Positions 1-5,420 of a stretch of 5,601 nt of DNA are shown here, one piece after another. The notes beneath the pieces are model-generated. The model made no database searches. It saw only the letters and a list, made by a program, of their open reading frames with translations, and was not told where the DNA came from. Both the position numbers and the translations under genes were made by a program. Position 1 is the stretch's first letter; each line of letters opens with the position of its first letter. This DNA comes from Deltaproteobacteria bacterium UBA2957 (GTDB lineage Bacteria > Myxococcota_A > UBA796): positions 1 to 5,601 of the forward strand of contig DEBL01000025.1 of the NCBI GenBank assembly GCA_002348535.1, in the 5' to 3' direction.

Positions 1-1170
1 ATGCATTTTCAATGGGAAAACTTGGGCGGTATTGCCTACCGTCTCGAGTTCGAGTCCGAGGTGACAAAGCTCACCATCTACAGCACCAGCCTCGAGTGGA
101 TCTCGGATAGCGAGCTGTGGCCCGTCATTTGCGAGTCCAACGCTGGCTTCACCATAGAGAGCACCCTCTCGGCTCGCATCGGAGACCAAGTCCAAGTCAA
201 AGAACCGCAGACCATGACCGTCCAAGACCTCGAGGCGATCGGGTCGATCATTTATTGGACACCGACCGCACAAGGACTGATGGAAATTCCGTACGGCGAG
301 CCCGCTAGGAACTTCCTCACCGCATCCGAAACCGGACGATGTGTCGGTTGTCATGCGGTATCGACTCAAGGCATGGTGGCCTTCACATACGACGGCGGAT
401 CGGCTCCGCTCGGAATGAAGACCATCGAAGGACTCGAAGACCGCATCGGCTACGGAGCGGGCGGCAACTCAAACTACAAAGTCTTCTCTCCCGATGGCGG
501 CCTGTTGCTGGCTGGCTTGAATGGCACCCTCAGTCTGTTCGACGGCGTGACCGGTGCATTCTTGTCGAACCCCACTATTGCGGGCGCCTCATGGGTCAAC
601 AACATGGACTGGGCACCAGACGACAGCTACCTTGTGTTCATCGACTCACCGGGGACAAGCTACGACCTCAACTTCTCTGGCGGGCGACTCATGCGTGCCC
701 CTCACCTCGGCGGTGGTTCATTTGGGCCCGCAGAAGAACTGCTCACCGTAGCCGACCTCCCTCCGGGATACGCCTTCACAAACATCTACTACCCGGCCGT
801 TTCTCCCGATAGCGAATGGATCATGTTCAACGCTTCAACCGGAGACAGCTACGACGACCCGGATGCCTCACTTTTCGTGGTCTCCATCGACGGCGGCATG
901 CCCATTGAACTGGTCAATGCAAATCAAAGCTACAGTGTCGCCAACTCACTCCCAAAGTGGGCTCCTGCGACTTCCGGCGACGAGGTCTGGTGGTTCGCAT
1001 TTGCGTCGCGCCGCAACTACGGCAACAACACAGCCGGCAATCCACAGATTTGGATGTCCAGTTTTGACCCCGCCGAAGCCACCACCGGGTATGACCCCAG
1101 TTCCACGTCAATCTGGATGTCCAACCAAAACCCAAGCCAGAACAACCACATTCCGCTGTGGGTTCCCTAA
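1..1170 (+). CDS. TolB/PD40-like beta-propeller protein with a c-type haem motif (5' partial)
   Basis: The reading frame is open from the first base and ends at TAA 1168-1170. There is no signal peptide, although a CxxCH protein should be exported, so the true start probably lies upstream and the ATG at 1 is internal. Residues 1-70 look like a beta-sandwich (Fn3-like) domain. CVGCH at 114-118 is a single c-type haem site, which needs periplasmic maturation. Residues 158-340 carry propeller-type blades of the PD40 kind: FSPDG (162-166), WAPD (204-207), VSPDSEW (267-273) and KWAP (319-322), each followed by hydrophobic strands. The C-terminus is NNHIPLWVP. From family knowledge, propeller proteins with one haem site near the N-terminal side occur in myxobacteria-like genomes, but their substrate is unknown. 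A periplasmic or surface redox or binding role is inference. It converges on the glycosyltransferase gene, with 7 bp between the stop codons. Confidence 0.8.
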   Translation: MHFQWENLGGIAYRLEFESEVTKLTIYSTSLEWISDSELWPVICESNAGFTIESTLSARIGDQVQVKEPQTMTVQDLEAIGSIIYWTPTAQGLMEIPYGEPARNFLTASETGRCVGCHAVSTQGMVAFTYDGGSAPLGMKTIEGLEDRIGYGAGGNSNYKVFSPDGGLLLAGLNGTLSLFDGVTGAFLSNPTIAGASWVNNMDWAPDDSYLVFIDSPGTSYDLNFSGGRLMRAPHLGGGSFGPAEELLTVADLPPGYAFTNIYYPAVSPDSEWIMFNASTGDSYDDPDASLFVVSIDGGMPIELVNANQSYSVANSLPKWAPATSGDEVWWFAFASRRNYGNNTAGNPQIWMSSFDPAEATTGYDPSSTSIWMSNQNPSQNNHIPLWVP

Positions 1171-1177
1171 ACTTGCC

Positions 1178-2869
1178 TCAGTCCTTGGCGGCGTCGCCGT
1201 CAACTCGCAGCCCATTGATGTAAGCGGCACCGCCCTCGCCGAAGCTCCAGTCGAGATCCACGGGGGTGCGGGCCACGACCACAGCACCGAGCAACGCCTC
1301 TTCTGAGGATGAGTTGGAGAAGCGACGGGTGCCGACGGATAACTCCACCGCTCCTGCACCCCGGACAAGCACAAGGTACTCCCCAGCCGCATGCTCACTT
1401 CCGCCACCACTCCATTCAATCAGGGGGAAGCATGCCTGAAACGAACGGACTTCAAAGTCAAGCGGATAGAGACCTCCAGCATAGGTCGACTCGGGTTTGA
1501 GCTGCTCGCGGTAGCATGCCATCCGAGACGGATGGCCAAGCACGCCGGTTAATCGAGTGCCACCCAACAGCACGAGTCCCGGCGAGGGAACCTCCGGGTT
1601 GTAGACCCCTCCATCGTTCAATGCCAACCACTGCTGTGCCGCATCATCGGATTGACCCCAATCCAGATCCGAGTCGGCCACGATCTGCCACGCCTGACTG
1701 CGGTCGACGACGGTTTCATTGAAATACGATAGCCCCCAGGGCCACCATGATGCGGCAGAAAATAGAGTCCACCCTGCACCCAACGCCACCCACCGAACTG
1801 GCAGGTGGGATGCCAACAGCACCAAGAAGGGAACCGCTGGCAGCACGTACCGACTGCCCACCTGACTGTTGAATGCGACCGAGAACCAAACCAAGAGAAA
1901 CAACGGAGCCACGACCTCGGTCACATCCGTCGCGGAAAAACGGCGGCGGCGCAGGAGAGTCCACACCCCCATCGTCGACAAAATCAACAGGGGTAACGGA
2001 AACTTCCGTGGAAGTGTGCGGACATAGTGTCCGGGTCGACCAAAGTGGGTCTTTACGCCTGAGGAGTACACTCTCCCCTGACCGATGTCGTCGTCGTGCT
2101 TGACCCAGTCTACGCCTTCAATCCACGGCTTGGGCACCGGCAAGGGCAGGTCCACTGTACGCAGCGACTGAAACGGGGCAGACTTCCACTGAATGTCCCG
2201 CGCTGGCGTCATGGTCCCGCTAAATCCATAGCCTGCATTGAGGATAAGGAGCGCTACACCGAGCACAAGTGGTAACTGCCGAAGCGGCCGCATGGTGCGA
2301 TGAATACCGCACCAAACTAAGGTTGTGAGGCCCAACACTGGTCCAAGAAAGAGCGCTGTAAACTTGGCGAGTTGGGCCGCGCCGAGAGCAACGCCGGCCC
2401 ACACCGCCGTACGCCCCGTCTTGACCTCTAGCCATCGCGACCATGCGTAGCACGCCACCAAAAAGCCAAAGGTGCAGGGCAGATCGGTGGTCACGAGGCC
2501 CGCATGAGCCATAAGGTTGGGATCGAATCCAACCAAGGCTGCTCCGGCCAACGCAGCGTGTACCCCACGAGCACGCCTGACCCAGGCAAAAACAAAGCCC
2601 ATGCAACCCAGCAGCCACAGAACTTGAGGCACGCGCGCCCAGAACCAGCTGCCCTGTGTCCCCGGCGATTGTGAACCCAGCCAGCCCAAGGCATTCAATA
2701 CACTGACCGGCATCTTCGAGTTGTCGAAGCGAGTGAAGTCACCCTGCTGCAAAATACGGACGCCAGACCACAAGTGTTGCGGCTCGTCGATGGTCTGAGA
2801 CCAGTGCCACTGCGATGACCATACAAACAACGCTGAACCCAGCATACAGACCCACAACCACCGCTTCAT
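1178..2869 (-). CDS. GT39/ArnT-like integral membrane glycosyltransferase (PMT family)
   Basis: This 563-aa inner-membrane protein probably transfers a sugar from a polyprenyl-phosphate donor to an acceptor on the periplasmic side, as GT-C fold enzymes do. It has about 9-11 hydrophobic segments between residues 2 and 380, then a soluble C-terminal domain of about 180 residues. Family marks are the acidic pair in TIDEP (D28-E29) in the first loop, the expected catalytic site; FDNSKMP (48-54); DPNLMAH and TTDLP (116-131); SRYVLPAVPF (339-348); and DSDLDWGQ (399-406), which is typical of bacterial GT39-like proteins. I chose ATG 2869 because GGAG lies 8 nt upstream and MKRWLW begins the first membrane segment at once. 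The in-frame ATG at 2917 would add 16 polar residues, lacks a good Shine-Dalgarno and abuts a stem-loop. It follows the DUF1244 gene by 57 nt on the same strand and may be co-transcribed. The acceptor (lipid A, glycan or protein) cannot be told. Confidence 0.85.
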   Translation of the reverse strand: MKRWLWVCMLGSALFVWSSQWHWSQTIDEPQHLWSGVRILQQGDFTRFDNSKMPVSVLNALGWLGSQSPGTQGSWFWARVPQVLWLLGCMGFVFAWVRRARGVHAALAGAALVGFDPNLMAHAGLVTTDLPCTFGFLVACYAWSRWLEVKTGRTAVWAGVALGAAQLAKFTALFLGPVLGLTTLVWCGIHRTMRPLRQLPLVLGVALLILNAGYGFSGTMTPARDIQWKSAPFQSLRTVDLPLPVPKPWIEGVDWVKHDDDIGQGRVYSSGVKTHFGRPGHYVRTLPRKFPLPLLILSTMGVWTLLRRRRFSATDVTEVVAPLFLLVWFSVAFNSQVGSRYVLPAVPFLVLLASHLPVRWVALGAGWTLFSAASWWPWGLSYFNETVVDRSQAWQIVADSDLDWGQSDDAAQQWLALNDGGVYNPEVPSPGLVLLGGTRLTGVLGHPSRMACYREQLKPESTYAGGLYPLDFEVRSFQACFPLIEWSGGGSEHAAGEYLVLVRGAGAVELSVGTRRFSNSSSEEALLGAVVVARTPVDLDWSFGEGGAAYINGLRVDGDAAKD

Positions 2870-2916
2870 CACTGCATCTCCAGCCCGGTCATTGTAGCGC
2901 AGCGCGGCTGCTGTCA

Positions 2917-2935
2917 TCGCGGCGTGTCACCGCGA
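2917..2935 (-). other. GC-rich stem-loop at the DUF1244 stop codon
   Basis: TCGCGG (2917-2922) and CCGCGA (2930-2935) form a 6-bp stem with a 7-nt loop that contains the DUF1244 stop codon (2929-2927). No T-run follows on either strand, so it is not a standard intrinsic terminator. It may stabilise the 3' end or lower read-through to the glycosyltransferase gene, but a chance palindrome in GC-rich DNA is also possible. Confidence 0.35.
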
Positions 2936-3247
2936 CGGCGGTTCGGTCTTCCCGGAGTTTCGGTTCTTCAGTTGTTCCAGTTGCTCAGCGGTCGCAGGCA
3001 ACTGATGCTGTTCCTTCCACTCTGCATACGGCATGCCATAGACGTGCGCCCTCGCGTCTTCGTAGTCGAGGGGGATGCCGCGCTCAGCGGCGGCGGACAC
3101 CATCCACTTGCTCATGCAGTTGCGGCAAAAGTCAGCAAGAATCATAAGGTCAATGTTTTGAACATCGGTGTTGGCCTGAAGGTGCGACACCAGCCGCCGA
3201 AAGGCTGCCGCCTCCAGTTGTTCAACGTGTTTCCCTTCCATGGACAT
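2927..3247 (-). CDS. DUF1244 family protein
   Basis: This 106-aa cytoplasmic protein has the full set of DUF1244 marks: an N-terminal helix with EAAAFRRLV (12-20), DVQNIDLM (28-35), the signature FCRNCMSKW (40-48, with Cys41 and Cys44 in a CxxC pair) and YGMPYAEWK (70-78). The C-terminal tail (about 82-106) is charged and variable. The function of the family is not established; the close cysteine pair could bind metal or be redox-active, which is inference. The start ATG 3247 sits directly behind AGGAGGTGATC (3258-3248), 11 nt matching the usual 16S anti-Shine-Dalgarno sequence. A GTG at 3253 lies inside that site and is an unlikely start; ATG 3241 is a possible alternative. The stop of a 40-codon ORF (TGA 3252-3250) falls within the same site, so translation of the two is probably coupled. 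The glycosyltransferase gene follows after 57 nt. Confidence 0.9.
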   Translation of the reverse strand: MSMEGKHVEQLEAAAFRRLVSHLQANTDVQNIDLMILADFCRNCMSKWMVSAAAERGIPLDYEDARAHVYGMPYAEWKEQHQLPATAEQLEQLKNRNSGKTEPPSR

Positions 3248-3258
3248 GATCACCTCCT
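3248..3258 (-). promoter_or_regulatory. Extended Shine-Dalgarno of the DUF1244 gene
   Basis: Read on the minus strand this is AGGAGGTGATC, immediately followed by the ATG at 3247. It is an 11-nt complement to the common bacterial 16S 3' end, far longer than the 4-6 nt at the other genes here. AGGAGG ends 5 nt before the start codon. The last two sense codons (AGG AGG) and the TGA stop of the upstream small ORF are built from the same bases. Confidence 0.8.
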
Positions 3259-3372
3259 GAGTGTCGATAGCCGAGCAACACCGGCCGGGCGACCCTCATC
3301 GACATCCAGATCCCCAACAACGGCTGGCAACGACGGTGTGGACTCAACCGTTTCACCCACGTCAACACCCAT
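3250..3372 (-). CDS. Small ORF (40 aa) upstream of and coupled to DUF1244
   Basis: This unrecognised ORF starts at ATG 3372 and stops at TGA 3252-3250. It begins MGVDVGETVE and ends ARLSTLRR. The first half is acidic (several Asp and Glu up to residue 26), the end is basic, and there is no cysteine, membrane segment or signal peptide. Evidence that it is translated: GGGAGG (3385-3380) lies 7 nt before the ATG, a good Shine-Dalgarno at good spacing, and the stop lies inside the DUF1244 ribosome binding site, 2 nt before that gene's ATG. This is the arrangement expected for translational coupling. An in-frame ATG at 3387 would add five residues but has a poorer ribosome site. It could be a small protein in its own right or a leader peptide whose translation opens the DUF1244 start. 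No stem-loop masking that start was evident by eye. Confidence 0.55.
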   Translation of the reverse strand: MGVDVGETVESTPSLPAVVGDLDVDEGRPAGVARLSTLRR

Positions 3373-3379
3373 GATCAAA

Positions 3380-3385
3380 CCTCCC
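3380..3385 (-). promoter_or_regulatory. Shine-Dalgarno of the 40-aa small ORF
   Basis: GGGAGG on the minus strand, followed by the 7-nt spacer TTTGATC and the ATG at 3372. It is the main reason for calling the small ORF translated and for choosing this start. Confidence 0.6.
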
Positions 3386-3461
3386 ATCGTCCCCTGATCC
3401 CCTCTCCAACCGAACGATTTGAGGGCACGAGGCGAGACGGGTTTCCTTTTGAGGCCGGACG

Positions 3462-3479
3462 ATGAGAAATATGAGAAAT
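3462..3479. repeat. 9-bp perfect tandem repeat in the AT-rich intergenic region
   Basis: ATGAGAAAT occurs twice, end to end (3462-3470 and 3471-3479), and leads into a run of six T (3479-3484). It lies just upstream of the Fur box and the predicted plus-strand promoter. Its AT-richness contrasts with the flanking genes. It could be an upstream promoter element or a regulator site, or a small slippage duplication. An ATG in each copy opens the plus-strand reading frame, but neither has a usable ribosome site. Confidence 0.6.
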
Positions 3480-3488
3480 TTTTTGTGG

Positions 3489-3517
3489 TTATTGAAAATG
3501 AATGTCATTATCAATAA
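3489..3517. promoter_or_regulatory. Fur box (iron-responsive operator)
   Basis: This is a 29-bp near-perfect palindrome centred on 3503. Outer arms are TTATTGA (3489-3495) and TCAATAA (3511-3517); inner arms are AATGA (3497-3501) and TCATT (3505-3509). The core at 3494-3512 agrees with the classical 19-bp Fur consensus at 15 of 19 positions. From family knowledge, Fe2+-Fur binds such sites and blocks transcription when iron is plentiful. It lies 20-48 bp before the ATG at 3537 and overlaps the best plus-strand promoter. Being symmetric, it could also act on the divergent minus-strand genes. Zur, PerR or another Fur-family regulator is possible, but the ATT/AAT-rich match favours Fur. Confidence 0.75.
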
Positions 3518-3518
3518 T
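3492..3518 (+). promoter_or_regulatory. Probable sigma70-type promoter inside the Fur box
   Basis: TTGAAA (3492-3497, 5 of 6 to the -35 consensus) and AATAAT (3513-3518, 5 of 6 to the -10 consensus) are separated by 15 bp, shorter than the usual 16-18. The expected transcript would begin near 3525, leaving a very short leader before the ATG at 3537. Both boxes overlap the Fur palindrome, which fits repression by blocking RNA polymerase. AT-rich sequence matches such boxes easily, so the exact elements are uncertain. Confidence 0.4.
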
Positions 3519-3536
3519 AGGTCTCTCGGAGTTTCC

Positions 3537-3998
3537 ATGCGCGGATCGAAATCTGTGCCGCAACCTTTCGGCACCCAGCAGCCATTTCTGTACGATCTCG
3601 AGCAGCGGCACGACCATCACCGCCGAGCCCTCGTATTTTGGCTCGGCGAATGGGAAGTGCTCATGTACCGTCCGTGTTCCGACATGCATCGCCTTTTGGT
3701 CGTCAATGGAATGTTCCATCTTCAACTGTGGCACCCCGAATCGAAGACATCCATCCTCACACCGACGGCCCTGACCGATGGGAAGTTTGAAGTCGCACCG
3801 CTGTTCGGGTCTGAGTTTCGAACCGATTCGTATGAGGACCTGGCACCGATCTTAGAGGCGGCCCGAAACCTGCTGATTCCTCACGCTGCACGCGTGAGCG
3901 ATGTGTTCTTCGCAATGTTCAGCGAATTCGCTTGGCGGATACCAGACGCCGCCGCCCCACCGACATTGCGATTCGAAAACACGTTCGCTGCAAAATAG
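3537..3998 (+). CDS. Hypothetical protein, predicted Fur-regulated
   Basis: I do not recognise this 153-aa protein. The frame is open from 3462, but an upstream start would place the Fur box and promoter inside the coding region. ATG 3537 has CGGAG (3527-3531) 5 nt before it and lies just past the operator, so I take it as the start. There is no signal peptide or membrane segment, so it is probably cytoplasmic. The N-terminal half has a His-rich patch (RHDHHRR, 24-30), then FWLGEWEVLMYR (34-45), one cysteine (Cys47), and aromatic and His residues (GMFHLQLWHP, 58-67). The C-terminal half looks helical (YEDLAPILEAARNLL and DVFFAMFSEFAWRI). An iron-linked role such as metal handling or an iron-free substitute function follows only from the operator and the histidines. 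The next gene starts 93 bp downstream on the same strand. Confidence 0.7.
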   Translation: MRGSKSVPQPFGTQQPFLYDLEQRHDHHRRALVFWLGEWEVLMYRPCSDMHRLLVVNGMFHLQLWHPESKTSILTPTALTDGKFEVAPLFGSEFRTDSYEDLAPILEAARNLLIPHAARVSDVFFAMFSEFAWRIPDAAAPPTLRFENTFAAK

Positions 3999-4091
3999 GC
4001 CCCACGCCAATCCAATGGCCAACTGCGCAGTGGCTCATGTGCCTGTGATACGATCCGCTACGCAAGAGCCCTTTACCCATACCGAGGACCA

Positions 4092-5099
4092 ATGTGGCCG
4101 ATGGAACGCGTGAGCCAAACGCCAGTTCCAAGGCGTCGTCGCTGGGTGGCTGCAGTCGGAACCATGGTAGGGGTAGCAGCTTTGATCTTCGGACTGGACT
4201 CGATCGAAGTCCCCCACCCTTGGATCTACAGTCCTGACAGTTCATCTAAAAAAATTCAGGCCGTACCCGAGGGTCGACGCTGGATGGTGACCCACGGCTA
4301 CGGGGCCCTGAGCGCGCAGACGCTGGACATCAGTGCGTTCCGGGACCGCGTTGATGCCCTGCCCGATGGGCTTGAGCACGCCTACTATGATGGCGCTGCA
4401 CATCATTTTCGTTTCGCCATGGGCGACATCGATGGCACCGTGTCGGACATCGAAACACACATACCCGGCCTGTACCGCGTTCTCTTCTACGATGGAATGG
4501 TGCGACGCTACACACTTGCCCATGCCTCCGACCCCAACGCCGTCATCGCATGGACGGAAAAAGTTTCGAGTCGCTCCGGGGAACGCGACCTCGTCAATGG
4601 GATTCGTATTGGGATTCAACAAGCTCTCGGATCGACCATGGACCGGGCCATCGCCGTCGCGGCGATGTACCCCCCAGCCATGCACCATGAGCTCTACGAA
4701 GAGCTTGGGTGGCGCGTGGGTGATGAAGACGCCGTTACGATTGCGGCGTATCAACAATATCAAGACTCAATTCCACCCCCGGCCCGGTGTAGCTTTGCCG
4801 AAGGCATGACACGGGGCCGAATTTTGTGGCTCATGGCCGAAGAAATGCCGTGGTGGTCTGGGGTCAGCGGGTTCCACGAGAGCATGTCGGATCAGTGTGC
4901 CGATTTCATCGAGTCGGGGATTGCAGAAGCCCTTCTGATTGCGGTGGGCGATCGCCCAACGGTCCGCAGAGAGGAAGCTCAGACGATCACAGATGCGCAG
5001 GTCCGCTCCTCAGTGTTCGCTACGATGGCCCAACGCCTTGAGGCCGCCAACGAGACGAACAGACCGCAAACGCCAAGCACGGATTCAATCGATCAGTAG
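4092..5099 (+). CDS. Hypothetical protein with N-terminal membrane anchor
   Basis: I do not recognise this 335-aa protein. Residues 14-17 are RRRR, followed by one hydrophobic segment (about 18-36), so it is probably anchored in the inner membrane with the rest in the periplasm. Residues 60-145 look like mixed alpha/beta (HGYGALSAQ, HAYYDGAAHHFRFAMGD). From 165 on it is mostly helical, with four similar stretches: NGIRIGIQQAL (169-179), EELGWRVGDE (203-212), AEGMTRGRIL (236-245) and ESGIAEALL (274-282), suggesting degenerate helical repeats. The tail from 320 is polar and rich in Pro, Thr and Ser. ATG 4092 has GAGGA (4084-4088) only 3 nt before it; ATG 4101 would leave 12 nt and is an alternative. 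Weak -10-like bases (TACGAT, near 4051) precede it, so it could have its own promoter or follow the 153-aa gene. Its end overlaps the convergent 84-aa gene by 7 bp. Confidence 0.7.
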   Translation: MWPMERVSQTPVPRRRRWVAAVGTMVGVAALIFGLDSIEVPHPWIYSPDSSSKKIQAVPEGRRWMVTHGYGALSAQTLDISAFRDRVDALPDGLEHAYYDGAAHHFRFAMGDIDGTVSDIETHIPGLYRVLFYDGMVRRYTLAHASDPNAVIAWTEKVSSRSGERDLVNGIRIGIQQALGSTMDRAIAVAAMYPPAMHHELYEELGWRVGDEDAVTIAAYQQYQDSIPPPARCSFAEGMTRGRILWLMAEEMPWWSGVSGFHESMSDQCADFIESGIAEALLIAVGDRPTVRREEAQTITDAQVRSSVFATMAQRLEAANETNRPQTPSTDSIDQ

Positions 5100-5347
5100 C
5101 CTTCTTCTTCGCTGATCTCTCGAACCACCATCAATGCGGTTCCGGCCTCTACCTCTGTCCCGTCGGCCACCAATATTTCAACCACTTCCGCTGTCTTGCG
5201 CACCGACAACGACTCAATCTCTTGGTCGCCCTCGACCACCGCAATGATGTTGCCAGACACCACTAGATCGCCCACCGCCGACCGAATCTCAACCTCACCA
5301 TCAACATTGGCGCGAACGCGCACCTGACCATCCGAACCTGCAAGCAT
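5093..5347 (-). CDS. Biotinyl/lipoyl-like domain protein lacking the acceptor lysine
   Basis: This 84-aa protein is a single barrel-sandwich (biotinyl/lipoyl) domain. It aligns without gaps to the second half of BCCP-type domains: GDLVVSGNIIAVVEGDQE (26-43) matches the strand leading to the biotin site, and VVEILVADGTEVEAGTALMVV (55-75) matches the closing strands. The biotin site, EAMKM in BCCP, falls on EGDQE (39-43), so the lysine is Gln42. The only lysine in the protein is Lys51, nine residues further on and outside the hairpin tip, so it is not expected to be biotinylated or lipoylated. The tail is acidic (EISEEEGY). The start ATG 5347 has GAGGAG (5358-5353) 5 nt upstream. No carboxylase subunit is adjacent. 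It may be a scaffold or regulatory relic of a carrier protein; its role is unknown. Confidence 0.8.
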   Translation of the reverse strand: MLAGSDGQVRVRANVDGEVEIRSAVGDLVVSGNIIAVVEGDQEIESLSVRKTAEVVEILVADGTEVEAGTALMVVREISEEEGY

Positions 5348-5395
5348 GATGACTCCTCACCGTTGGAACTGCTGTATCGCGCCAGCCCGTCAGCG

Positions 5396-5420
5396 GCCCA
5401 GTTGAACTCGGTTCAAGGGC
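5396..5420 (-). other. Stem-loop over the stop codon of the downstream-end gene
   Basis: TTGAAC (5402-5407) and GTTCAA (5411-5416) form a 6-bp stem with a 3-nt loop, flanked after a 2-nt bulge by GCCC (5396-5399) pairing with GGGC (5417-5420). It spans the TGA (5415-5413) of the minus-strand gene entering from the window's end. No T-run follows on the minus strand, so it is not a clear terminator. It could be a processing or stability element between this gene and the 84-aa gene. Confidence 0.35.

Noticed and set aside
1171..1177. Terminator between the two convergent genes
   Set aside because: Only 7 bp separate the stop codons, and no hairpin with a T-run was seen.
2870..2917. Start at ATG 2917 for the glycosyltransferase
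   Set aside because: It adds a polar 16-residue leader ahead of a membrane segment, lacks a clear Shine-Dalgarno and abuts a stem-loop. ATG 2869 has GGAG at 8 nt.
3462..3536. Longer start (ATG 3462 or 3471) for the 153-aa protein
   Set aside because: It would put the Fur box, the predicted promoter and the tandem repeat inside the coding sequence, and these ATGs have no good ribosome site. ATG 3537 has CGGAG 5 nt upstream.
4022..4031. 10-bp perfect palindrome ACTGCGCAGT between the two plus-strand hypothetical genes
   Set aside because: Flanking bases do not extend it as a strong hairpin and no T-run follows. It is too short to call an operator or terminator.
3919..4245. 108-aa minus-strand frame rich in Cys and Arg
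   Set aside because: Its Arg/Ser/Cys-rich composition is typical of a shadow frame in GC-rich DNA, and it overlaps two genes on the other strand.
4242..4763. 173-aa frame on the minus strand opposite the anchored protein
   Set aside because: It has no recognisable domain or ribosome site and lies wholly within the plus-strand gene, which has a plausible membrane anchor and a better start.
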